From Polytrichum commune (taxonomy: Eukaryota; Streptophyta; Polytrichopsida; Polytrichales; Polytrichaceae), in assembly GCA_950295325.1 (NCBI GenBank), contig OX485806.1:16926001-16990000 (forward strand): 64,000 nt of DNA, in the 5' to 3' direction. Both the position numbers and the translations under genes were made by a program. This document shows, piece by piece, positions 46,201 to 57,978 of the stretch. The first letter of the stretch is position 1. The number at the start of each line of letters is the position of its first letter. Below the pieces are notes generated by a model. That model searched no databases. It worked only from the letters and a program-made list of their open reading frames with translations, and was not told the origin of the DNA.

Positions 46201-48823
46201 CAGGATCATTTTGTCTTTTTTCCACATGAGACCCCCCTTCAGAAACCTTCTAGTTAAGTGGTTTGGGCCTCATTCTGCAGGAAGAAGGAGAAGAAGCCAC
46301 GATGTCAGCTTATATTTAGGGTTTAATTTCCCCTGTTTGGATTATGCACGTGACAGTGGGCAGTCTTTCTGGTAATTGAAATCATGATGGTAGTCTTGAA
46401 TCACAGGAGGAAGATGTCGATTCAAGCTCTAATTATTACGCCTCTAACTTGACGTTTGTTAGATGCTTAAGGATTTTGTGTAAACCGATTTCTCGTCGAG
46501 TACAGTAATTAGTTTATATCATGCTGCAATCAACCTACACCAATTCCTTGGATTCAACCTGTTCGTCAACAATCACAAGAGGTGGAAGATGCTCACTCAC
46601 GATTCTGCAGAAAGAGGATATTAGCAAGCTATGATGATGCATGTCATCACATGAAGGGTAGCTTAAACCAAAGGCCTTAAACTTGGATTCCATTGGAACT
46701 CCGACTTTAAGCGGTCTAGGGCCAGAATAGTACTTGGATGGGCCTCTAAGTCTCGTAAGGTTGGTTTCGGGATTACGTATAGACTTAGACCAACTCGAAA
46801 ATGAAAGCAACACCATCATTCACGCCGGTGATAACATTATCGGCGTCGTCTTTCCTTGTTTCTTTCATCTACCGTTTCCAGGATTGATCCTTGTTTGTGA
46901 TGGAAATTGGTGCAGGTGACCGTGGGCATCAAGCATGTGCGATTCAAAGTTGAGAATTCTCGGTGGGACGTAGCAAGCATGGGCCACTTCCCCAGCCTGG
47001 TATCCTTATCCGTGACCCCCATGACGACCGAAGGCACAGGGGTAACCATGACAAACTCATCCTCCAACATCGTAGTGAAGATCGGCAAGATGGAGAGGGT
47101 ACAACTGGGCACAGGGGTGTCTGACGGGGCGAGTCAAGGGTTAAGTGGAAGGATGGGAATCTCATCCGCCATAGGGGTAACCTCCACCATGAAGAACAAG
47201 CCCTGGCGGTTCGAGCAGCTGCCCTTGAAAGACGAACGCGGTGGTAGCTTCGTGTGGACACTGCAGGCCATGAAAGGCGCCATGTTCGACAGGTCCAATC
47301 CCATAAGAATGCAAGCGGATCGAACCTCGTTGTGGAGGTTTGCGAAACGCATTCCTGTGAACCCCCTTGATGAGCTTCCGTTCACAAGTGAAGGCGGCAT
47401 CATCTTCACCAATGCTGAGTTCGATGATACCATGATCTGGCGCTTTCCTAAGCACATGGATGGGTGCAAGCTCCGGTGGAGCATCGAAGGCCAAATCCAC
47501 TGTACTTACACGAGCAATCGATACTTCGAGACCAGGATGGCTAGCTTCTGTGGCGACATCGAGGAGAAGCTGGTGGCCTTGGAGGTGAAGGATAAGAAAG
47601 GCAATCCCAAGTTCCCCAAAGCGCAGGCTTCGTCCGCCGATGCGCAACTCCCCAAGGGCGAAAAGAAAGGTCGCATTCTCACCTTCTGTTCTATTGATTA
47701 GATTCTACACATGAGAGTAGTTGAGGTACACGTGTCTTCTTTGGATGCCGTTTTCTCTGCACCCACTTCTCGCAGGATACGAAACAGGCAATTCGCGCGA
47801 GATGATTAGCGAATCCAAATCGTGCCCCTAGCCATGTGCTTCATAATTTTCGGAGCTCCTATGAATATCTTAATATTCTTTATCAAAGTGAAGATTTTGG
47901 TGCCATTAAGTAGTCATATAGCCTCCCCATCATGGTGATTATAGAGCCAAGAATGGTTAGCATGTTTTGAGCACGTAACTCGATCTCTTTTAAACACCTG
48001 TCTTTTTCATGTTAGCTTTTAAATCCACGAAGGCTAACCACATACCACTCAAATAGATTATTTACTGTACTTGATATTAGGCACGTACCTTAGTTGTTTT
48101 GCATACAACACCCTCCATGTTCAGTGCATGCTTGGAGGTGGTGTGGAGGTTTGATCAGTGTAACAATAGAATATGTTTATTGGTCTCTTTTTACATTAAG
48201 GATTAGCACTTGGAACTGACTCGCTCAAGAGAAATTGTATGCCTGTAAATAAACTTGGGCTCACCAATACTTGAGCTAATGTAAGTGGTTTTCTGATAAC
48301 AGAGAAGGGTGACAAGGTTGAAAAGGGTGACAAGGGTGACAAGGTTGAAAAGGGTGAAAAGGGTGAAAAGGGCGAGAAAGGCAACAAACACAAGGATCAC
48401 CACAACAACGTTCAGGCTGAAGACCTTCAATCGGATCCAGAGTACCTGGAGTGGCTGGAATTTAAGAAATTTAAAAGCAGGGTCCACAACCATTCTCAAG
48501 ATAGGGATATGATCAGAAATAATGGGAATCAATTGTTTCACGACTCTCCTCCTGCACCACGGTATACAGTGGGGACCAGGAAAGCAGTGAGTGGACCACT
48601 CCTCAGTCGACTGGGAGAGGATCTCATTGGGGTTGGGGTGGAGGCAGATTATCAGGATTTGAACCAGCCACCCGAGATTTGGAAGCGAAAGGTAGAGAGG
48701 GAGGGTAGTCATGGGGAGGGAGCAATCGGTATGGACTCTGCAGACACAGCTCAGATGCAAGTTGCAAGTCAAAGAATTGCTGGGTTGGAAATAAGACAGC
48801 GATCGATTGACTTAGGAAGATGA
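43216..48823 (+). CDS. Four-exon gene, ankyrin-like protein with collagen-like GxK tract
   Basis: No named family recognised. Exons 43216-43503, 44041-45054, 46916-47669 and 48303-48823 join with matching phases (0, 0, 1) at GT-AG introns and give 858 residues. Exon 1 is acidic and helical (LEEALAEAELEAVKTRTI). Exon 2 has ankyrin-like pieces: HALVMAASGGHINCVRRL (about 114-131), AEQGHVEIARELL (157-169) and YCHADVFKLLL (277-287). Exon 3 looks beta-rich with recurring tryptophans (MIWRFPKHMDGCKLRWSIEG). Exon 4 opens with a Lys/Glu/Gly tract of seven G-x-K triplets, then a charged tail. No signal peptide or membrane helix is visible. The 43216 start was chosen for its position in the exon; 43051 is an in-frame ATG in a leader-like region. 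It is convergent with ZMYND10. Introns 1, 2 and 3 contain repeats. Confidence 0.75.
43559..44031 (+). repeat. Tandem duplication of about 235 bp in intron 1
   Basis: Copies at about 43559-43792 and 43793-44031 share GGAGAAGGAAGTC or AGAGAAGGAAGTC, GATTACACTTG, ATACTA(C/G)AACACCGATC, TTGGTTGTTAATGCATC and AAGGTTGCTTGAG. The second copy abuts the intron acceptor. Confidence 0.85.
45690..46640 (+). repeat. Degenerate internal repeats in intron 2
   Basis: Three diverged copies (about 45680-45790, 45925-46045, 46450-46610) share AGATGCTTAAGGATTT, CAGTAATTA, TGCTGCAAT(T/C)AACCTA and a TTCATCAGCAATTACGA-like block. All are intronic. Confidence 0.55.
47722..48092. repeat. AAGGTAAG-family dispersed repeat in intron 3
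   Basis: Left TGAGGTACACGTG and right (complement) TAAGGTACGTGCC form inverted ends. The interior shares GGAGCTCCTATGAAT-like, TTATCAAAGTGAAG and GAGCACGTA blocks with 54390-54754. Confidence 0.6.
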
Positions 48824-48897
48824 TGATGAGGAGGAGCTTAACCTTTCTGTAAATGTGTAGAATATGAAGACCATGAAGAAGTCATGAGATTATTGAA

Positions 48898-49680
48898 CTT
48901 CTCTTTTGAAGAAGACCCGGGGACCTAATTTGTACCCCTGCAGCAGGATCTGTACCATTTTTATGTCTGATGTGGTTCTCCTGCCGACCACCACCACCCA
49001 TGGGCTGGTCAACACCAAAGATATGGCAGTAATCCGGGAACTCTCAACATACTGGTGCTCTCATAGAGTATGTGTGTCGAGTTTGCTCTATCAAATAAAA
49101 TGGGGAAATTTTTCATGTGAACTATGTGTTGTTTGACTCATCAGAATTGAGATCTCACAAATGACTTAGTGATTGCACTTCTCTTTGAACTACTCTTTGA
49201 ATATCTGGGGACCTAATTTGTCGCCTGCAGTAGCATCTGTACCATTTTTATGTCTAATGTGGTTCTCCTGCTCGCCAGCACCAAAGATTTGGCAGCAATG
49301 AAGAACTCAAAACACAGGTTCTCATAGAGAGTGTCCAGTTTGCTCTATCAAAATACAAAAGGAAAATTTTCATGTGCACTATATGCTGTATGACTCATCA
49401 GAATGGAGATATCACGATTCACTTAGTAACAGCACTTCTCTTTGAGCCTATTTTTGGAACCTGTGGACCTAATGTGTCCCTGTAACAGGAAATGTCCCAA
49501 TTTATGTCTGATGTGGTTCTCCTGCTGGCCAGCACCAAAGATATGGCAGTAATGAAGAACTCAAACCTCAGGTTCTCTCACAGAATATCCAGTTTGCTCT
49601 ATCAAAATAAGAGGGGTTTTTTTGCATGTGAACTACATGCTGTTAAACTCATCAATATGCAGATCTCGCAAATAAGTTAA
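48898..49680 (+). repeat. Three tandem repeats of about 255 bp between convergent genes
   Basis: Units start near 48895, 49167 and 49432. Each contains CTTCTCTTTGA or CTTCTCTTTTGA, GGACCTAAT(T/G)TGT, TGTCT(G/A)ATGTGGTTCTCCTGC, CAGTTTGCTCTATCAAA or a near variant, and ACTCATCA. They lie just after the stop of the ankyrin-like gene and about 290 bp from the ZMYND10 stop, so they probably form shared 3' flanking sequence. Confidence 0.85.
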
Positions 49681-49965
49681 TAGTAATTGAGTTTTTCTTC
49701 AGTTCATTCTCGTCTTTTGATTGTTTGGGTGCTACGTATTTTTACTGAATGCGATTTCTTTTTGGTGAACTGTAATGGAAAGTTGCATGGACCTGGCGTT
49801 CCAGTTTCTAGCAGTGCATCATAACTCTGGATCCGGGGCACACCAACTCCAGTCTTGTTTATGTTGGCTTCAACAATTCAAACATTCCTTGTCAAACATT
49901 GGTGTGCCTCACAGATTCCTCAGAGTGTTGAACAGCTGGATAACTTGCTTCTAATTGGTGCTGCA

Positions 49966-52900
49966 TTACTTCTGACTTGTATTAACTATGAGATCGCAAG
50001 CAGGCTTGTGAGCCTTCCAGACAGAGACTTGACATTGCCGCCCACAATACCTGCAAATTGATGAAGGACAACATTTTACTTACCGTGAGTCCAAATACAA
50101 ATAGGAGTACAGTCAACCCAACATGATCTTATTGTGTATAAATATGATTGATAAATCATGGAGCCATTCTAATCAACACGGTGCATTAATTTTAATGCCA
50201 CACTAAATCATATGTATAGTGTACCTCTTGCCACACAGAAGGGCCACCCATATACATTAGGGTATTGGGTGGCAACAAGGAAGGTGGCATGGGACACTTG
50301 TTATTACATGGAAAAATCATGGAGCCACTCTAATCAGCACGGTGCATTATTTTTAATGCCACACTAAATCATAAGTATAGTGTACTCTTGCCTCAGAGAA
50401 GGGTCACCCATATACATGAGGGACTTCTGTCCCACAAGTCACTTTTGTTGGGGAACATGTGTTGCATGAGCATGCCTTGATTTGAATCATTTATCACAAT
50501 TGTCATCGTTTATATACTCCATGTAGCCCTCTATATAAATTTGGGGCTTGAGTCCAAATTTATTATCATGGAGGATTTATAAGTATCCGAAGCTCAAACC
50601 GAGAAATTTCCACTCATGTATTGGTCAGGTCAAGAGATTTTGTTGAGGTGTCTATTTAGGATTGGATACCTGAAGACAGACTATCCCTCATTATTGATGA
50701 CCTTGTCAAGGTGTGACCACTATGTATGGTTACGGACAAATTTCACGAGGTGCTCAACATTATTTGACCAGTGTCTGCGATCATGGATGCTCTCTAAATG
50801 TTACTTTGACCTCTCACTTGCAGAAGCGTTGCGTATACCTAGGGGAACTTTACATGGAAAGACTACTGAAATGGATCCTGCTTACATGTCTGTTAATGGA
50901 ACTGACAACACAAATTGCCCATTGAAAGGAATGGATTGCAATGGTCTTCTAAACTTCCAGTCGGGTGTTATTAGAGTGCAATAAGCATTTGTACCAGTCA
51001 GCTTTACAGCGTGAGCATCGTTGTACTGCTGATTTCCCACAGACTGCACAAGTGGGCTGCTCCAACAATTCCTGCAACCCAACCCAGAATTGCTATACGA
51101 TGCAAATAAATCTCAATTTCAAACGACCTCCCCCTACAAGTAATAAAACTCAGACAACCACATGTGCAGATTGCAGTGTAGTTACAGCTACTCATCCATG
51201 CTTTTGGTTTTGTGAGTGAAATCCATTGCTGACATGGTGGATGTATCTTTGTACCCCAAAATGGAAGAGTTTGAGTATCTCTTGAGCTTGATGGTGAGTG
51301 GTGACTTCAGACTTTTGTGAAAATACTGTCTGCAATTGGTGTTGGGCAATTTCTCCTGCAAAAATGCAATTCATAACAACTTCAAGGGAACCTGTTATAT
51401 GCAAAGATGAGCCACTTCAAAGCCTTTTTCAAGTCTGGTTCGTTACCCTAATTTCAAGTGGACTGGGTTAAGGCTTCAATCATGATGGAGATACTATGGA
51501 AAAGAACAGGCTTAAACGTTAATAAGGACTATCTAATGCCTAGGAGATCATCCTTTAAATGAATTCGCTAGGAGTTGTGAATTCACTCCAATTCTTTCGG
51601 CGTATCAGAGTCTCCCGCAGCTCAGGCACCTGACATATATCACAAAAGCGAATTTTTCTCAACGTGAGTTTGTGTGTGTGGGTGTTTGGTTGTAAGCCAA
51701 GAGAGTACACTTTCTGCAAACAGGCAGTCGAGTCATGAAGTCCAGTGTGAGAGAGGCCTGGACCTAAGCGCATCTTTACTCATGGAGCCACAAATGGGCC
51801 TCTACCATTAGCTTTTTCGGCCTTTTAAGGCAAGACCGCAGGTTACGTCCCACCTCCAAAGTCCATATGTATCCAAATGTCTTATCACCCATCTATTATG
51901 TCATAGAGGTCTCTCTCAAGAGCCCTTTGACTTGCCATACTTAGAGAGCCGAGAGAACACTTTTATGACATAATTGGTGGATAGTGACATTTTTAGATAC
52001 TTATAGGAGGTTATGGGTAGGACATACCATGCGACCTTACCTTAAAACCTATGAACGGGGAGATCCAATTGCTAGTTACAGATGGGCCAATTGAGTTTGA
52101 AAATGACCGGTTCAAATTCAAGACTTTAGGAAAATCGCCAATTGTTTTAGAGGAATCTATAAAATATACCTTCAATTAATAAGAAAAACCAAAAGATATC
52201 AACATGTAACATGTAACCAGTTGGAGTCGGAAACACTCATGAATCTTGACCAATTGTGCCCAAAATCTCCCCGGACACCGCTAAATAGGCTTAAATAGCC
52301 AATTGTAGAGGCCTGTTTACATTTGCGGCTCCATGAGTGAGGCCCTAAGACTCTTGGTAATTTCATGCGCGAACTTAAATATCGTTTACCTGAATACATA
52401 TATGGAGACAAGAAGGATGTAGATGGCTTTTCCGGTCTTAAGGTCAATATTTTACCAAGGTCATGCTCTTTACAATGCTAATAAATATTATTGAGGAGAT
52501 GACCTGCTCAATGATGAGACGACCTGATATGGCCTCTGGAGCAGTCTGGGGCACCTGGAGCACAAGCTGCTCTACTGCCTGGCACAAATTTTAAGCTACC
52601 CAAAATGGGTTTGTTTAGAATTTCTTTCCTCAGTCACAGAGCAGTTAGCAAGGAAGACCGTGTGGTATTAAGTCCCCAAACTTTCCATTATAGCTAAAAC
52701 AGCAACCAAAATTTTGATAGATTCATTGTCAAGAAATAGGTGCTTTCTTGTGCACGTTAATTTTGATAAAATACACCATGATGTAGAAAGATCACCTAGT
52801 AATCACCCTTGTGCATAGGTTGATGTTGAGGATAGTGAAATTCTAGGTTCAGCATAATGACCTAGGTTAAACAAGAAATAGATAGATGGATACATAGAGT

Positions 52901-55900
52901 AGAGGCACCCATAACCGATCATTTAAGAGATTATGTGCAAGATTGGGAAAAGTATAAGGTGGTACAATTTTTTCCCATCTAGGAAGATAGAAAATCAAGA
53001 GGACTGCAAATTTTCAGTAATTTTATTCCTTAAATTGAAATAACTATGAATTTTTGAAGTCAAAAGTTGGCCCGAACATATTACCAATGTTTAGAGTTTG
53101 CCATAACTGCTCATTCCTCCTCACTTTAGCACTCAAAATCAAAACATGTGTCATGGCATTATTGATTTGGGCCTTATAGGAATTTAGTCCTAACTCGATC
53201 AAAATTCCAGTACCCTATAGATTGCCTGTGGGGTCCTGATCGGGAATAGGTGTCTCTACTGTAATATGCATGAGGTGCAGAGTTGGAGGGCCTGAATACT
53301 GACCCATTTCAAATCTTTGAGGTTTGGCAATTGATCCAGGAGGATATCAATCAAGTATTTCCGAAGCTGCACAGGTCTTGCAAAAGATAAGACAGATCTT
53401 GACCAAGACAAAACACACCATCCATTGGAAATGGGAATAGTACTCATTTCCTTAACAAAGACCTTTATAACGACAGTGTGACTTTTAAATGGAATCAGAC
53501 ATTCATGTTCAGGATAGAAGGTAACCTTGAGGACTTGAGATCGTCGGAAATCATCATAAGTGTACTTGCAACGGCACCGCAAATCCACAATCAAATTGTA
53601 GAGAGCCAACCAAAGCTATCAAGCATCATGGGCCAAAACACCGAGTGTAAGAGATTTTGGACTACCACAAGATTTTACAAACTTGAATGAGTTACGCAGT
53701 TCCAATTTTATTTGCTGGAAAAACTCCAACATCCATACTGAACGATAGATACATCTGACAATTAGTGCAGTTTTGCATACTTATGGGGAGAAGGTCGATA
53801 CACTTTAGGAATACAATTATACATGACAAAATTTCCACTCCAGAGATAGACATCAAGAATACAAGAAATACTAAGATGAAAACCTGGGCATCAGGCTTGG
53901 TCAACTTGAACCAATCACCTGGTTTCACTTCGATCCACTTGCCTTCTACATACTTCTCAATCTGCACCCAGTATCAAAATTGGAGCACTTGCAAGCCCAC
54001 ATCTTATTCGTTTCATAAAGGTTGATTGAGACATACTTGGTTTCTACAATAACCATATGCTAACACTGATATACTGGGACACCATTCCACTTTATGTTAC
54101 AGTTTAACTCCACTGAAGAGAATGGTAAATAGGTTGGGAAATCAGCTGGCATTCTTATGAAAGGCGTAGACAAGGATATAGAGCTTAACCACAGGTTTTC
54201 CAGAGCGGACACGTTTTCGTTGCCAAGGAGGATTCTCCACAAGAGGCACAAGTGCCATAATCATGTCATGACAGTCCAGGATACGTGCCTGCACCATTGC
54301 TCATCATCAACTTATCCGCAAAACATCATCAGAGTTCTATTACACCACATATATCTTGCCGCTTAACAAATGACCACATAAGATACACCAAGGTAAGTGG
54401 GCCTATAACAGATACTTTAATCTCTACACCCACTTTTCCTAGGATATTAAACATGCAATAACTACAATATGATTAGCTAATCCAACTCAAGGCTGTAGTC
54501 ATTTTCCTCATACTTCTTGGAGCTCATGTGATGTTCTATTCATTATCAAAGTGAAAGGCTCTCTTTCTTCTTAGATGATCATATAGGTCCCCCCAATTAT
54601 GTTGACTATTGAACCTAGAATGTTTAACAAATTTTGAGCATGTAGTCCAATCTCTATCTTTTTCATGTCCATTCTTTGATCCACACATAGTCACACACCA
54701 CTTGAATATAGATGTCCTCAAAAGATAAATAGCCGAATTAGGCCTGCTTACCTTACAGTATATGGAGTTCAACCTAGAATAAAATAAAATCATTGTGCTC
54801 ACCATAACCGAGAGAGGGAGGTCGCTCATGTAGTCTGTCAGGTATCTGCACTGTGAAACTCTCAAAGTTATCACGACAGCATGTGGGCTTCAAAAGGTTA
54901 TATTGAATAATGGCTTCTCAGTATTGGAGTAGAGTACAGTCCTCTTTTATCTGCAATGTCTTCAAAGTTCTCAAGTTCATGTGAAATGTACAGTTGTTTA
55001 CAGTGATTGATTGACCTTCTACATATACCATTGAAGTAATTCTCAGCTCCATAATCGAATCATATTTTTACAATGAAATGTGAATTGGGCTATAGTTTCT
55101 CCTTGTTGAGTGTGAAGTGTGTACCTCAAAACTGTCAGTGAACAGACCCCAATCCCGAACTGCATGCTGTCCAACTGCACATGCACAAAACGAAATTTTG
55201 AACTCAGATACCAATTGGAGAGCTCCAACTTCAAGTATGACTTGGAAGGATGAGAGTCATGATTCTTGATCCTTGATTGATTATTCTGGTGCATGACGCA
55301 AACCTTTTCTTTTAGCTCCTCCTCAGGTGTCATGTCAACAATCTCCCTTGCACTTCGTTCTGTACACAAACTCAACAAATGTGGTGTTTAAATCATATAT
55401 GTATCCTTTTTGTTGAGTTGGACGCAGTAAATATGGATATATCAATCCCCTAACTTGTACTAAGCAAAATCCAGAGGTTTTGATATCGTGATACTGTCTC
55501 CCTGTCAGAAAGCAAGCAGGAAAGCACCCATATTATCCAAGAGAAGTTTGAACATATTGGACATATTTAGTTTATCCTTGGACTAATTTCAGCTCAGTTG
55601 AATTTGTCTTTGCAATTTGGAAATCTCAAAGCATCAATGTCAAAAATCTGTTTCAGGTGATACCTATATAAGCTGCATCTTGAGCTCCATCTGTATTGAG
55701 GTACACAATTTTACGGTAGCAGTAATCTGCAAGCTGGAACCATCAACAGATCCACAACATGGACATCATGTTCAGTGTTTTGTGCCCAAAAACATCACAA
55801 GACCCGCAAGGGGTCCAAGTTGTCTCCTCCTCAGAAATCGAAATTAGGGATTCAGCATTTACAAGGTAGCGAGTAAAGTCATTGAGACAACATGATTACC

Positions 55901-57334
55901 TCAAGAAGAGAGGCTGCATTCATGGATTCGCACACTTCTCGGTGATACAAGATCACCTGCACACCAAGCAAATGGCTGACATGAGTTTCACAAAATTGAT
56001 AATTGACGAATATGAGGTACATGTGCTGTACTGAAGAGCAAGAAAATACCTCAAGCAAGTTGATGATGGTTGTCTCCTGATACAACACAAGGTGGAGGTT
56101 GATGTGAGAAGCCTGCTCTGCAAGTGGTTTCTTAATTACCGGGAGAACTTTGTCCTTCCAGATCTGTGAAACAAAGTACAACATGTAATAATTAGAGAAA
56201 ACCAGAGGTGGACAAAGGCAACAAAAGATCACATGTGAGTCACTTTGTTGATATTTACCACCAATTTATAGAGCGAAAGCTTGCTGAATGTGCAAGTAAA
56301 AAGAGGACTGTGGATATTTTGAATTTAACTGTATTCTGCAAGTAATATGTTGCAGTTGTTGGTTTTCACAGAGTACTGACTTCAATTACAAGCAGCTCAT
56401 GTATGAGAACTCCCAGTTTGTCATGACTTGTCAATGCCTACACACTCACAAAAGCCCACATCTAATGCCTCAAACCTCAGTTTTGGCATTGCGATCACTA
56501 TGTAGTGTTACATGTAAAGTTCTCATCAGGAATATTTGAAAGAGAATGCACAGATCAATGTATTCGCAAGGTTTATATTTTCGTCACAACCTGAGGCAAT
56601 AAAGAGATTCCTACATACCACCATGACAAACTCATCACAATGTGCCATTGTATTATAATGTGCCTGCAACCCACCCAGTGTACTAAGTTAGTCAGCTTTA
56701 TTAATTATTTTAATAGTGAAATTTTCATCAAGAAAGAAATTAGGGCTATCCGCCCACCTCCAACGGAGAGCATTCAATAAGCACTAACACAAACCCTGAT
56801 TCAACTTTAGTTGGATGTCAAACAAGGTGTGCATCTTGGTGAATTCATTGCAATTACCTGCAAGTTCAGTTTCTCCAGGTTTGAGTGCTGTGTTAACCAT
56901 TTTCTGCTTCCCACCTGCATCAGCTTCCACATACTTCACAATGTGACGTGATCACAAACTTGACCTATTACGGAGTGTGTTCTCTTCATCACCACCTTCT
57001 TTAACCCTCGGAGCTTTTCTTGAATGTTAACAATGTAGTAGCATAAGCAGAATGTAGGATGATTAATCTTATACTGGCCAAAAATTCTCATAAGCCGGTC
57101 CGGGAGCTGAGGCAACATACCATGTCAACCCCTCAGAATCGAATAAGGACCATGGATCCCGACCTCGATAGCGAAGAATATAATGCGTGCCAGTTTGTAA
57201 CAATTTCTTTACTTTCTTGCCAAGTTAGGAATTACCTGCTCAATGGAGAAGGTGGTGAGGTACTGCACGATGAATTCGGCATCCTCTCTGTTCAACAACA
57301 CCTGATCCAACCAGCGCCAAGACATTTCAAACAT
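49966..57334 (-). CDS. ZMYND10: ZMYND10, MYND zinc-finger dynein-arm assembly factor
   Basis: Cytoplasmic factor that, with LRRC6 and chaperones, preassembles axonemal dynein arms. Nineteen exons join to 452 residues (human 440): 57236-57334, 56858-56914, 56619-56663, 56381-56437, 56050-56163, 55900-55956, 55664-55733, 55304-55359, 55125-55174, 54803-54845, 54190-54288, 53884-53961, 53526-53615, 53304-53366, 52504-52578, 51587-51629, 51255-51355, 50995-51071, 49966-50050. All introns are GT-AG and all phases agree. Family blocks in order: WLTQHSNLEKLN, IWKDKVLPV, ETTIINLLE, YHREVCES, RYLTDYM, LALYNL, ILLDQLPNL and IAQHQLQTVFS. The C-terminal MYND finger has all eight ligands: C407, C410, C418, C421, C427, C431, H439, C443. 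The ATG at 57334 has an in-frame TGA just upstream. Intron 14 contains a 365-bp transposon and intron 10 a dispersed repeat. No disabling change was seen. Confidence 0.95.
50151..50432. repeat. Duplicated 112-bp segment in ZMYND10 intron 18
   Basis: Positions 50151-50262 and 50322-50432 share AATCATGGAGCCA, CACGGTGCATTA, AATGCCACACTAAATCATA and CACCCATATACAT. Both lie in the 944-nt intron that splits the MYND finger. Confidence 0.8.
52053..52279 (-). repeat. ACCGGTT dispersed repeat, reverse copy
   Basis: Begins TGAACGGGGAGATCC and ends TCTCCCCGGACACC. It lies in ZMYND10 intron 15. Confidence 0.65.
52897..53261. mobile_element. TA-flanked non-autonomous element in ZMYND10 intron 14
   Basis: Inverted ends GAGTAGAGGCACCCAT and (complement) CAGTAGAGACACCTAT share an inner CCGATC. 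TA flanks both sides. It is related to 25159-27166 but lacks the two nested insertions found there. It begins 43 bp beyond the exon 14 donor and does not disturb the exon. Confidence 0.8.
54390..54754. repeat. AAGGTAAG-family dispersed repeat in ZMYND10 intron 10
   Basis: Inverted ends AAGGTAAGTGGGCCTA and (complement) AAGGTAAGCAGGCCTA differ at two bases, which suggests a MITE. It is the best-preserved copy of the family in the window. No target duplication could be fixed. Confidence 0.7.
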
Positions 57335-57960
57335 TAACCCTCACCATTCCACATTGAGTTTGTTGCTGCTCGATCAACAACGTGGAGATATTAGGGTTCA
57401 CAATATTGAGATTGATCGATCCTCAATGCTTCTTGGCATTATAGGATGGATTATCATAATGCATTATAGGATGACCTCATATCCATATATGTAATTGTGC
57501 ACAAATGTGGGAGGATAATGGTATGGAAGGAGGAAATGCTTTAAGTAATCATCATCGAGGCCATTGACAGTCCCGAATCATTGAAACCATTCCTGGCCAT
57601 GTCCTTTCCTTTCGTTTCCTTTCCTGTGATGCTTAATCTCATTGACACTCATTGAGTGCTTACATTATCTTCGTACTTGAAATAGGTCGGTCGGCTGCTG
57701 TTATCAGATGCCGTTACCTCCATCTTTGACAAGAATGAAGCTAACGCTCAAAGGAATCACAACAACGCCGGGGTGTATCAGCAACAGTCGATGCCTACGT
57801 AAATAATAACGTTTATCTACAGGCTGTTCCGCCAATTTGGCAAACTGGATTGTGTTACGACAAGGTCCTTCTGCTTGATCAAGCTGTATTTTTGACAAAG
57901 TTTTTGCAAGGTTTTCACTTTTGACACACAGAAACTCACACAAAAAAAAAAAAAAAAAAA

Positions 57961-57978
57961 GCACGTCAATTGACGTGC
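57961..57978. promoter_or_regulatory. Perfect 18-bp palindrome with paired TGACGT motifs
   Basis: GCACGTCAATTGACGTGC reads the same on both strands and holds two TGACGT half-sites of the type bound by plant TGA-class bZIP factors. A second, imperfect copy with the same GTCAATTGAC core is at 58026-58041. About 630 bp upstream of the ZMYND10 start. Function is inference. Confidence 0.35.

Noticed and set aside
50616-51219. Plus-strand open frames of 70-122 codons
   Set aside because: Antisense to ZMYND10 exon 18 and its introns; no independent coding signal.
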